DNA of 47,954 bases from Chromera velia (Eukaryota; Sar; Chromeraceae), in contig JAHBMJ010004813.1 of NCBI GenBank assembly GCA_018398765.1, positions 12,501 through 60,454 of the forward strand. Reading direction: 5' to 3'. Below are positions 11,910 through 22,108 of the stretch, piece by piece (within the stretch, counting starts at the first letter, position 1; every line of letters starts with the position of its first letter). Under the pieces are notes generated by a model. The model was not told the origin of the DNA and did not search any database. It saw only the letters and a list, made by a program, of their open reading frames with translations. The translations under genes were made by a program, and so were the position numbers.

Positions 11910-13425
11910 GCAGACAGACAGTTTAGAGAAGCAAGTGGCACGCCAGACCATCGATGAGCCCACTCACATCAGAGAGAGACAGACCCTCGGTGGAATCACT
12001 GAGCAGGAAAAGTCGATTGATTCATCTGCGCACCTACAGGCTGTCACACGCGGCAATGGAGACCTCTCTAAGATACGTGCGACACCACAGGCTGCTGGGT
12101 CTGAGTGTGACCCTGATCGATCGAATCACACTTACGTCACGCCATCCGCCTCACTGCACGCAAACCTGCAAATCTTGTGTTCCTAAAGTCTCAGCAGGGC
12201 CTGGCACGGCCAAGCTTTTAACCTGAAGGGAACCGCACATGGCCCTGAAGACTCGACGGGCAGGCACAGAGAGAAGGCCGTTTTGTGAGTCCGCGAAATG
12301 CTTTGCGACCATGACCCACTCACTACCTTAAAGCATTAAGAAAAAACGAGCCTACTGTCCAGATAGCCCCACTCTGCCACGATCCGACAGCCGAGGAGCT
12401 TACGGGACAATACTCAAGGGAAAGGCAGGAAGAAACCCAACATCACCCAGCGGTTCAGAATGAATGAAGAAAAAGGAACTGGCCTGTCGCTTTTGCAGCC
12501 TTTAGACGAACCTCCACAGATCCCTCGCCAGAGCGCAACAAAAAGTCCAGAAAAGAAGCCTTAAGATGCAGCATCTGCAAAACGACAGTAAAAAACCAGG
12601 ATTATCTCAGTCTGACCATTGGCAAAGACGGCAAGTCGGTCAACAGTCTCCGTCTGTCATTTGTTCCCTCGCTCCGAAACTTCGCTAGCCTCGCTCACTT
12701 GTCTTACTCTCTGTCTATTTGTGTGTGTGTTCACTGGCAGGTGCATTCACACGTGAAGGTCTCGGACGAGTGACTGCGAAGCGTCGAGGGGTGGGACGGT
12801 TTCGGGCCGCCCGCTGAGCCCTGCTGCTGCCTGTGGGAACAGGAGAGACAGACAGGCACCCCCTCACCCGAGATGCCTTCGTGAATGACCCAAGCAAGAA
12901 GGATCCGCGTCCGGGTGTCTGCACATTCTCTCCGGCCGATCAGACCTTCACCTCCACACATTGCAAGCGCGTGCACGCCCAAGTCAAGCCAAAAAGCACG
13001 CACGACAACCGCTTTGTCCCGGCCATCCCACCCATCGCTCTGTCAATCGATCAACGGCATCTTTCTGTTTCCCCACGCATCCATCAACCGACCTCTCACG
13101 CGTGCGTGCAGGTGCCATGCAAGGTTCCTTGCAGTCCAACGTCCTTCTGTGTGCGCACGCCGCGCCCCCCTTGTCAAGCGCTGCAAACAAAAGAGAGGGG
13201 AGGAGCAATCAGCAACCGGAAGCTCCGTTCTCACACAGCGACGCAACAGAGCGAACAAAACAAGGACAGACCGAGGATCGAAAAACCGGAGCTACAGAGA
13301 AACAGAGACGAGCCACCGAGAGAGCAAGCGACGAAAACACTGTGACTGAGCTTGAGAGATCCTATGCAGTCCTCTGAGAAAGCTACCGGCAAACCGAACA
13401 TGACTCAAACCTTCATAGTTTCCGT
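11910..13425. other. Intergenic, overlapping open frames without support
   Basis: Several frames stay open at once on both strands (for example 12833-13377), which is typical of GC-rich non-coding sequence. None shows a domain, a signal peptide or consistent splice sites. I see no RNA gene. Confidence 0.5.
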
Positions 13426-13429
13426 CTTG

Positions 13430-13530
13430 AACAATTTTTTGAAAGAAAAAAGAGGAAGACACATTCAGTGCTTTGGAATGATAATAACAATTTTTTGAAA
13501 GAAAAAAGAGGGAGACACATTCAGTGCTTA
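13430..13530. repeat. Tandem duplication, 56-bp period
   Basis: A unit beginning AACAATTTTTTGAAAG starts at 13430 and again at 13486. About 44 bp are almost identical, including GACACATTCAGTGCTT. Confidence 0.85.
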
Positions 13531-13682
13531 TGAAGTTCAGGTTACAAATCCGTGCGTGCTTACGGTAATGCAGGCAGGTAGACTGAAAAATCGACAGACA
13601 GACATTCTTCTTATGCAGCTGCCTTTCCCTGCATGTGTGTCTGCCTGACCCACCAGTCTCTCGAGCTGCGGCCCAAGGCTGT

Positions 13683-15295
13683 CTACTGATTCTGCGACCT
13701 TGGCGGCCTTCGGGTATCCGTTTTGGGCGCCTTCAGGAGCTTCTTCTCAAGCGCCACCACGCACTTCACATTGGAGGTCTGCAGATACTCTCATAAATAA
13801 GCACGATGCAACGAGGATGGTCAGACAATCGTGATCCAGCTAGTGCGGTGCGTATATATATTTATTGAAGAGGCATTGGCTGAGGAAGGCAGAAAAGGGT
13901 GGCGATAGTGACGAAAATTATCCGAAGAGTCTCTCTCTGTCTCTCTCTCTCTCTCTCCATATATATATTTACATACATGCATATATATGTATATGTATAT
14001 ACGTATAAAGAAACCGACCGCATCTCCGCACTCATGTTCGATGTACGCGTGGAGTCTGTCCATCGCTGTGTGAGCCTGCTCCAGGTCGCTGGCGTTGACG
14101 CCAAACGTGCACGCCATAGAGAGGTCCTTGAGAGGGATGCTCTCGGGATTGGTTACTCCGTTCTTCCTCTGCAGATCGAGATAATCGGTCTCTCTTGTTT
14201 CATACATGCGTAAAAAGCATCTCTCTCTGTTTTGCAACAATTACTTACAATAGGGTTTTTAGTTTCGGCTCGTGATCCCTGTTCAGCAAGAAGGGTATAT
14301 ATTAATATATACGAAAATCCTCCTGCAGTAATTACATAAAGGCTGTCGTGCCATTTTGATTCTTTTTCAGTGCGTAATCTGTTCCTTATGGAACTTGACC
14401 AAAAAAGAAAAAAAAAAGTACAAAAAGACCTTGATTTTTTTTTTCGTTTTCTTTTTTGTTCTTTTTTGTCCGCGTCATCTATTCCTTATGGAACTTGACC
14501 TGCTCTGCAGTTACACCGACAGGCGCACTTTTCTGTTAATTCCGTTGCATGCTCTTTGTTTTGTTAGTATTCTTGGATACTCTCACTTTTGAGTAAGTAG
14601 GTCTTTCGAAGTGTCCGTCCAAGTCTCTCGACCATGCAGGTTCTCTCAATTAAGTGTTCGGTAACTGTTGATCGACTAAGTGACTGACACATTGCTGCAC
14701 GACTAGAGTCTCGCCCATTCCCGGAATTTGCGTCCCCCCGGTGCACTCGCTGATCGAGCCGATCGTTTTCTCTGCGCACGCGTCTCCAAAGAGATCCCAC
14801 ACGGCCTTCTCGGCCGCCGCCCTCTGCAGTGATGTCCTCGCAATGTAGGCGGTCATCTCCGAATCCTGCACGTCCACAATCAGATTCGCGTACAGGTCCA
14901 GAGCTGCGGCCTTGACCTTGGCGTCGTCCTTCAGTCGTGCGTCTGCAAGCACGGGCGGCCCTAGGAGCTCCTCGCCGTTCCACTTTTGGCAGCACTCTGA
15001 GTTGCTGCAAGGAAGGAGGAAACGGAGAGGATAGTTTATGCAGAGAAGTGAAAACAGCAATCTGTATGTCCGGTTTCCGGCACGATCGAGAGAGAACTCA
15101 CTGAGCGCAGAAGGAGAGGGGGTCCCGCCTGATGGAGTCAGCAGCCAGGTATTTATCTCCACACCCTGCAGCACTAGCTGCCACCTGCTGCTTCTGTGCC
15201 AGCTGAAAGAAGGAGGCTGATGATCTGAGAGCCGGGGCAAGTCTTGCTGAGACGGCCACAGACAAGAGGGCCGTGCAAATACTGACACGGTGCAT
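13683..15295 (-). CDS. Secreted Cys-containing protein, function unknown
   Basis: Four exons join in phase as 15295-15102, 15004-14689, 14168-14019 and 13778-13683, giving 251 residues. Residues 1 to about 20 form a signal peptide (MHRVSICTALLSVAVSARLA). After it there are ten cysteines, an even number that fits disulfides, including NSECCQKW at the exon 1/2 junction. Exon 1 ends at a GTGAGT donor; exons 2-4 follow CAG acceptors. No family is recognised. The 3' end is uncertain: from about 13730 another frame of the same strand (AKVAESVDSLGPQLERLVG) looks more protein-like than the frame used to the stop at 13683. A missed short intron or a frameshift is therefore possible. The gene is divergent from the secreted protein at 15933. 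Confidence 0.62.
14381..14500. repeat. Short direct repeat flanking an A/T-rich spacer
   Basis: TTCCTTATGGAACTTGACC occurs at about 14382-14400 and about 14482-14500, with a poly-A/poly-T spacer between. It lies in intron 2 of the secreted gene on the minus strand. Confidence 0.8.
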
Positions 15296-15932
15296 GGCGA
15301 GACGGACTCCGCACATGTTGTTTACAGAAGTTACTCTGTTTGACGGGGCTCAATTGACAGTTATGGAATCGACAAAAGGGCCTGCAGGTTGTCTTCTTTG
15401 ACTCAACGATTTCTCCAAATTTCTACATTCTGCATGGACATCGTGAAAATATAGTATACAACATTCGATCGTCAATGATCGATATATATGGATCAATGGA
15501 TCATGAGCATATATGCGTGCAACATTTTGATTGAATCGTGGATGCATGCACACATGCATTTTTTTTTTCTTAAAAAAATTAAATTAAAAAAAAACAAAGA
15601 AAAAGATCGAAAATACATGCACGTGCAGAAGTGCAAAACTTAATTCGACGAACGCGACACATGCACTGACGCGCGTGCACACCGATACACGCCCAGCCGG
15701 ATCAAACGGCCTTGCATGAATTCAGGTTAATTGTACCACCAATTGGTAGCTTCACTGCGTGTCATGTGTATAAGGTAAAATCAGCCTCTGCTCGACTGTC
15801 GACTGTTGAACGGTAAAGACACTTTCACCGCGGCTTTGGCTGTATCAGACGACCTCCCAATTCGCACAAACCTGAAAAAAACACGTCAGTCTGGCAGCAC
15901 CGAACTACAAGTGCAGATCCAGCTGGCCCAGC
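15296..15932. promoter_or_regulatory. Divergent promoter region between two secreted-protein genes
   Basis: This 637-bp spacer separates start codons on opposite strands. It has TGCATG-containing segments near 15540-15560, a moderately CG-rich patch at about 15645-15700 with GACGCGCGTGCAC, and a poly-A/T block at about 15560-15605. Promoter role is inferred from the layout. Confidence 0.4.
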
Positions 15933-16493
15933 ATGAGAGTATCTGCCCTCTTCTCTCTGGGGCTTCCGCTCGTCCTTGCTGCTCTCTCCACTCCTCTCTC
16001 TGTCTCTGCTACGACCAGGTGCGAGCTACAGCTTCTCTGGGAGGCCGACAGGTACGCTCCGGAGAACACGAACCGTCCTGAGAGAGCCTGGCATTCCTTC
16101 TGTCATTTGTTGTTTCAGAAGATGGCAGGGGAGGAGTACAGGATCAACGAGAGCATGCAGCTGTGGCACTACGTCGTGGAGAGGAGGTCGATGTGCTGGG
16201 GTCCCGGGGACAAGCTTCAACCTGCAGACATCCTGGGCTTGGGGGGGGGGCATGAACAGCAGTGCAAGGGGAAGGGCGACAAAGTGGACTTCCACGTGTG
16301 CCAGCAGGTCTACACAGAGGAGGCAGAAACGAGTTCCGTGTGCCAAGGAAAGACGTCGACTGAGTGGACGAAGTTCCCGAAGAAATTTGATCTCAGATCT
16401 GTATTTGAGAAGCGCACTCTCTATAAGTCAGAGGAGCAGGAAGGGGAGAAAGAGAAGGCCCTTTTGTTGGATCAGACAGAGGAGTGGATGTGA
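15933..16493 (+). CDS. Secreted protein of 186 residues, function unknown
   Basis: A single open exon. Residues 1 to about 26 form a strong signal peptide (MRVSALFSLGLPLVLAALST, then a likely cut after VSA). The mature part has six cysteines (in RCEL, SFCH, SMCW, QQCK, HVCQ and SVCQ), a Gly run and a charged, Glu/Lys-rich C-terminus. No domain is recognised. A possible short intron at 16052-16118 was considered because it has GT and TTTCAG ends, but removing it breaks the frame, so the continuous reading is preferred. The partner on the other strand is also secreted, suggesting shared expression. Confidence 0.6.
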   Translation: MRVSALFSLGLPLVLAALSTPLSVSATTRCELQLLWEADRYAPENTNRPERAWHSFCHLLFQKMAGEEYRINESMQLWHYVVERRSMCWGPGDKLQPADILGLGGGHEQQCKGKGDKVDFHVCQQVYTEEAETSSVCQGKTSTEWTKFPKKFDLRSVFEKRTLYKSEEQEGEKEKALLLDQTEEWM

Positions 16494-16708
16494 TCCAGTT
16501 CTGTCCTGTGCGCATGCAGAAATTACATGCTGAGGTGCTGCAGCACTTGGTTTTCCATCCATCCGTAATTCTTTAATTTATGTTTCCAAACCCCAAATTC
16601 AATTCTTTCCTTCCTCCCCTGTCCAGAACGAATTCTGGAGAGCGCATCTGACAGGGAGTTAGAGAAAAGAGAAGGTCTTTCGACAATTCATCGTCACAGC
16701 AGGAGAAT

Positions 16709-16860
16709 GAGAAAGAAGCCAATGACCAAACAAATGAAAAATCCGACATTCACAGACAACCTGCAGGCCGAAGAAAGGAAGGGAAAGAATCCAATGACCA
16801 AAATAAATGAAAAATCCGACATTGACAGACAACCTGCAGGCCGAAGAAAGGAAGTGAAAG
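16709..16860. repeat. Tandem duplication, 72-bp period
   Basis: AATGACCAAA starts at 16721 and again at 16793. The following sequence, with AATCCGACATT and CAACCTGCAGGCCGAAG, is repeated almost perfectly. Confidence 0.88.
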
Positions 16861-17267
16861 GACCAACCTGCAGTCCCTCAGCAATAGAACAGACAGCTAG
16901 AGTGAGCACTCTTTCGCAACAACGCTGATGAGCATTACAGCCCAGCCGTATGGTTCAGCACAGAGAAAGAAAGCATGGGGATCTCATGTATTCAGAATCG
17001 TTCGTTTGAACCTTGTCACGCTTTTCGGTCGCCCGCTGCACCTATTTCCTGATCGAGTCCCGATACCTAGTTGCTTGACTCTCTCAACAAAAGACCACCT
17101 CATGCTTTGGTTTTATTTACACCACCGACCAACAGAACGAAGAATACTCCTCCTCTGCGCCATTCCTTTCTTCTGTGCTTCCTGCCGTTTCACCTTCTTT
17201 CCTTCCTTCCCCCCTGCCTCTTTTCTTTCTGCTCTATTTTTCCCTTCCACATTTTTGGCTTCAAATC

Positions 17268-17490
17268 ATTCATTCATTCATTCGTACATTCATTCATTCA
17301 TTCACTCACTCATCCATTCATTCATTCATTCATCCATTCACTCATTCTTTCAGTAATTCATTCACTCATTCATTCATTCATTTATTCATTCATTATTTCA
17401 GTCAGTCAGTTAGTCAGTCAGTCAGTTAGTCACTGACTCATTCATTAATCCATTCTCGCATCCATTCAATCAATCATTGATTCATTCATT
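17268..17490. repeat. (ATTC)n microsatellite with CAGT variants
   Basis: More than 40 near-perfect ATTC-type units, interrupted by a GTCAGTCAGTTAG block at about 17400-17430. Confidence 0.95.
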
Positions 17491-18310
17491 TTACGGGTCT
17501 TCGTCTCCATCTGCGTCTGTCCATGCACATTTTCCACTCCTCTTCTCTTCTCTTCTCTTCTCTTGCCTCTGAGGTTTTCCCGTCCTGTCGTTGTCCATGT
17601 GGTTCGATTTCCTGTCTCTTTTTGTCCGTTTCTTTCTCTCGCTTGTTCTTTGCTTGTTCAGTTTTTTCCTCTCCATCTATCTCTCTATGAATGACCAATC
17701 AAATATACAATTTTTAAGAGTACATGTAGTTTTTTTTTTTTTTCTAATTTTTTTTAGCGCTGCTGTTGCAAATGATCAAACTGCCTTGCGCGCTGTCGTC
17801 AAATGCTACCAAATGCTAAACGTTTATATATAGGCTGAGGATAAAAGATTAATTAGCGATGATATAGGACTATAGTGATAGTTTTTTATAGTTTTTTATT
17901 TCCTTAACAAATTAATTGATTTAGAATTAACTAGGCAGTTAATAGATTGAACAATATATACGATGGACATTTAGTTTTGGGCGCTGCCCTAGGCTAAAGC
18001 AATCAGAAGAATGAAATCTCATATAAAAATGTATTTAAAAAAAAAGATTCTTGAGGATATATCTTGATGAGCTTGGGCCAGTTCGCTATAGAGAATTGTA
18101 ATTAATTTATTCGAACATTCATTCATTGATTTATCGATTCATTCATTGATTCTCTTTAGCGATTTCTTGAGAGTTCCGATCTCCACAGCACGTCCCAATA
18201 TAATATTATTCAGGCCTTTTCCTTTATTTGGGCTAATTTAGGTATCGCCAGGGCTGTCCCTATATATAGTCTTGCCTTGCCTTGTGGTGTTATGCTGCGA
18301 CTCATGCATG

Positions 18311-18545
18311 GAGAGCGGCGGCCGGCTGCGGCCGCGGCAGTTCATACGTCGGGGACGAGCCGCCGCGGCTTTTACCTCGCCGGTATAGCTTGCATGCATG
18401 CATCACGCATGCATCATCTGCTCATGCACGTTTGTTTTCGGATCGAGGCCTCTACACGTGCATCCGCCGTCCATTTCAACCTTACCATGCAAGACGTACA
18501 TTCTGCATATTGTTCTAGACCTCCTGCCGGCTCTATATACTCACC
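18311..18545 (+). promoter_or_regulatory. CG-rich patch, TGCATGCA motifs and TATA-like box upstream of the Cys-rich gene
   Basis: A CG-rich patch at about 18312-18383 (GCGGCCGGCTGCGGCCGCGG) is followed by TGCATGCATGCAT and a second GCATGCAT (18391-18413). TCTATATAC at about 18532-18540 lies roughly 50 bp before the ATG at 18589. The order matches the other promoter regions here. Function is inferred. Confidence 0.5.
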
Positions 18546-18588
18546 CAGTCAAGTCTTTATACTGAAACAAATATACATAGTACTGAGC

Positions 18589-20765
18589 ATGCGTTTCGCT
18601 GTGGTTGCCACCGCTCTCCCTGTTGCCTGGGGTGCAGTTGACCTCTCGAAGTTCAATGTTCCGGACTTGAAGTTCGACAAATTCAAGCTGGATGGTGACC
18701 TCTTCAACTTCAAGTCGGGTGGTGAGGGAAAGGGGGATGGAAAGAAGGACGAGCTGAACTGTCTTGAGGACTGGGGAGTCGACTCCTGCGCTCCCGGGTC
18801 CACCTTGTTCAGCAACGCCGCGCATCTCATCTGCGACAAGACGACAGTTGGCGAGGGAAAGGACAAGGAGTTCGTCTGCACTCAGGACCTTTGTTGTGAG
18901 TCTATTACATTGCAGGATGGAGTGGTCTGCGTGAAACCTCCAGGGCGTGTCCCTCTTTTGAAGTGTTGTTTGAGAAGTGTAGTTCATTGTTGATATGTAC
19001 ACCAACATTCGCCCGTTCAAGTGATGATTGTCCACATGTTCTCTGCTCTGCTTCCTGTGTCCATACACTGCAAGTGAGGTTGTACTATGTTAACAATATG
19101 AGCATTCCCCAAACCTAGAGGTGGTGGAAGGTAGTGCGGAGTGAACTGATGATGAAGCAGAGAGCCACTGGTCAGGTCAGTCAAACAACACTATCCGCAC
19201 ACATGCATGCTCTTTTTTGTTTTCCACCTTTGAATGCAGGCCAGCCCATCTGCTCTTCCATCCTGGACGAGAGCTTCGACACCTTCCTTGGGTGCCCTAT
19301 CGGGTTCCGCCCCCTCTCTGGAGACACTCTGCGCAGGAGACGAGTGCGTCCAGGAGGAATGCTGTCAGTCAGTCATTCGACCCAGCTCAGTCGATCCCTG
19401 GCGGGCGTGCAGATACATGAATACAAATGCAGACTTTGCACGAGTACACAAGGACCCCTGCCTTGCGTGCAGTCTTGCATTCCCTCTGTGTTCACTTTCA
19501 ATCCTGAGCTTTTGAAAAACGTCTCCGTCATCCTTTACTGTCTTGGCCTCTAGCTTTCACCCCGACGGACCTGCATGGGCGCTTGTAGTTGGAAGATGTA
19601 CTGTGGACACGAAGCACCAGAAAGGAGCTGTATCTGCAAGAGGGGGCCATGTCAGCGTGTCTAGCTCTCCATTCAAGCACGTCAGCATCGATGCATGCCT
19701 ACAGATCTTTCCACAACATTTCCTGCATGCCTTTCACCCGCAGGCCAGGCCACTTGCGCCTCCGTCCTGAACCCCGCTAGCACGAATTTCAACGCGCCCT
19801 TTTGTCCCACCGCGACCGACCAGAACTTGGAGGCCCCAAGCATTCTCTGCCCGGAGGGTGTGTGCACACCTGAGCTCTGCTGTCAGTGGCTTTTCCTCTT
19901 CTCTTCCTTCCTTCATCTCCTGACTGGTTGTTGTCTCGTAACTTCGGCCCGTAGTTCCTTTTCAGTCGTCTTCACATTTACTTTTAATCTGGCGATATCC
20001 ACGTGCCTGCTTCACCACTTCTTGTCTTTACACACGAGTTGATTTCATTTGTGTTGCTGCAAGATCCATGCACTGCCCGAAGAGGCCGGCGTGCGTTTCT
20101 AATATTCGTTTAGATGCCAATGACATCCGTTTCTTTCCATTAGTACGAACGGTTGAGCCAGGGATACATACAGAGAGAGAATCACAAACCGACAGCTAGT
20201 GCGTGATTGATGAGGGATAGTGGGTGCATATTAGCGCTGGGTGCATGAATGGATGGATGGATGCAGGCGAACCAACCTGCGCGACAGTGTTGAACGGAGC
20301 CTCCGATGGCTTTATCCCGGGTTTCTGTCCTCCTGGCTCTAGGCAGAATCCTGTTCCTGGAGATATTCTCTGTGGGGGCCCTTTGGACGGGAGCGAGTGC
20401 ACAAGAGACCTCTGCTGTACGTCCTTTTTACTTTCATACAGAATTCTTTGTATGAAAAGTATGACCTCCCAGAACTCCATCTCTCACTCACTCACTCAAT
20501 CACTCCCTCACTCACTCAATCACAGACCGACTCGCTGATAGCTGCCCCACACAAGCCCACGTACGTACACGCCCCGTGCCCCCGTCCACAAGAGCGCAAA
20601 CAGAAAGATGAGGGAGGCCTGCAGCTGCGGCATCGATCGAGGACAGGACAGAACTGCCGTCTCTCTCTGCTCTCAGCTACTACAGACAGACAGACAGACA
20701 AGCAGACGGAGAGAGGCACACAAACAGACAGACAGACAGACAGACAAGCAGACGGAGAGAGGCAC

Positions 20766-20796
<31 letters not shown>

Positions 20797-21745
20797 AGCA
20801 GACTGAGAGAGGCACACAAACAGACATGCAAGATCTGAAGAGACACAGAGAAGATATTCATCAGCACCTCACAACACACTAAAAGGAGACCCAACTCTCC
20901 AGTTCGCCAGCACAAAACCTGTCTAGCTGGAGGAACTTTCGTCGCCCTTGCTCGAGCTTGGCCAATCTTCAAGGAGCTAAGCACAGCACTCACTGAACTC
21001 CTCTGTCCCATCGATCTGCTTCTGTTCGTCCGCATGTGTCAACCAATTCACTTGAATGCGTGTGTGCTCTTAATTCTGTCCCAACTTACGTGCATATGCA
21101 TGCATGCATGCAGGCATTCCCACATGCAACGTCAGGTTCAACCTCGCCTCAGGGGCACCCCAGGTTCCCTGCGCGTTCTCCATCCCGAACCCGTCCTCTG
21201 GCAGCATCACCTGCCCCGGGGGCCTCGACGGGGCCGGGTGCTCTGACGATCTCTGCTGTCAGTCAGTCAGTCAGTCAATCGTCTTCCAATTCCTTCCATC
21301 ATTGTTTTTCTGTCTTTCGCTCACTCACTCACTCACTCAGTCAGTCAGTCACTCACTCACTCACTCACTCATTCAGTCAGTCAGTCAGTCAGTCAACCAC
21401 ACATGCCTGCATGCCTGCCTGCCTTCGTCTATTCGTTGACTCTCGGCGTGTGTGCGCACATGTTTCCAGGCGATTTGAGTAAGTAAGGAATGTGGACCGC
21501 TGAGAAATGCTGCTTGTGAAGGAAGAGAGAGAGAGAGGGATTGAAGGACAAAGGGGCTGGGAGGGAGATCTTGCAAGCGGGAGAGAGCACAAATGGAGAG
21601 TTCGGGCCACTGGGGGGCTCTCTGCATGGCAGCGTAACGTAGAGGTAGAGAAGAGAGAGTATTATGCTGGCCAGTCACACGGAACGGAAAAGTTCCTCTC
21701 TCTGTTCCTCTTCTCTGTTTGTCTGTCTGTTTGTCTTTCTGTCTT

Positions 21746-21788
<43 letters not shown>

Positions 21789-21808
21789 CTCTCGCTCCTT
21801 CTCTCCTC

Positions 21809-21846
<38 letters not shown>

Positions 21847-22108
21847 GGTTGGTGGGTGGATGAATCTAGCTATACGTATGGGCGTGCAAATCCTCGATCG
21901 TGTCACTGCAGGTCTCGCTACTTGCGCCACGATTCTGAACTCCGACCCCTCGAACACGAACTTTGCGGGCGCCGGCTTCTGTAGCCCTAACGTTCAAGTC
22001 CAGAATCCCGCCAGCGTTCTCTGCCCCGACAACAACGTGGGCTTCGACGAGGCTGTCACTGAGTGCACCAACGCGGGGAGCGACGGTCTCTGCTGTCAGT
22101 CTTCATGA
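18589..22108 (+). CDS. Secreted protein of six six-cysteine modules, one per exon
   Basis: Exons 18589-18895, 19240-19363, 19744-19881, 20267-20416, 21114-21257 and 21912-22108. Exon 1 encodes a signal peptide (about residues 1-15), a low-complexity segment and the first module. Each later exon encodes one module with six Cys: C-x(8-18)-C-x(12-14)-C-x(4-14)-C-x(4-8)-CC. Typical text is TCATVLN, GFC, ILC, CTRDLCC. Every intron is phase 1 and falls inside the second Cys codon of the terminal CC pair (TGC T, then GT). Internal exons of 138, 150 and 144 bp are multiples of three, so modules can be gained or lost in frame. Exon 2 is 124 bp and shifts frame by two bases. If repaired, the protein is 353 residues. 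Extracellular or wall-associated function is a guess; I know no matching family. Confidence 0.82.
19240..19363 (+). other. Frameshifted second module exon
   Basis: The first half reads the module in frame with exon 1 (QPICSSILDESFD to PLSGDT). The second half, CAGDECVQEECC, lies in another frame. The switch is at about 19323-19330 in GACACTCTGCG, where two bases seem missing. The exon is 124 bp where 126 would keep phase 1. Either the allele is broken or the assembly has an error. Confidence 0.8.
20429..20461. repeat. Short hairpin with TACTTTCATACA arms
   Basis: An inverted repeat: TACTTTCATACA, a GAATTC centre, then TTTGTATGAAAAGTA. It begins 12 bases after the donor of module exon 4. The arms match the hairpin element in kinesin intron 2. 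Confidence 0.75.
20686..20825. repeat. Higher-order (GACA)n repeat
   Basis: Three near-identical units of roughly 45-50 bp, each a CAGA run followed by AAGCAGACGGAGAGAGGCAC (ACTGAGAG in the third). It lies in intron 4 of the Cys-rich gene. Confidence 0.88.
21258..21400. repeat. GTCA and CACT microsatellites starting at the donor of module exon 5
   Basis: The donor GT is the first base pair of a GTCAGTCAGTCAGTCA run. CACT and AGTC runs follow at about 21319-21398. Confidence 0.9.
21719..21845. repeat. TC and TG microsatellites in the last intron of the Cys-rich gene
   Basis: GTCT units, a TC run (about 21750-21785) and a TG run (about 21811-21844). Confidence 0.92.

Larger units (their letters stand above)
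16494..18310. other. Intergenic, repeats, no gene seen
   Basis: Contains a 72-bp tandem duplication (about 16709-16860), a large ATTC microsatellite (about 17268-17490), TTCTC runs near 17540-17565, and AT-rich sequence with poly-T from about 17700 to 18270. No coding region is supported. Confidence 0.6.

Noticed and set aside
12833-13377. Three overlapping plus-strand frames of 138-170 codons
   Set aside because: All are open together, with no domain, signal or consistent codon pattern; chance openness of GC-rich DNA is enough.
16052-16118. Short intron in the secreted gene at 15933
   Set aside because: Removing 67 bases shifts into a frame that loses the Cys-containing protein; the unspliced frame is continuous.
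18589-22108. Hydrophobin or EGF family assignment for the Cys modules
   Set aside because: The order and spacing of single and paired cysteines do not match either pattern.
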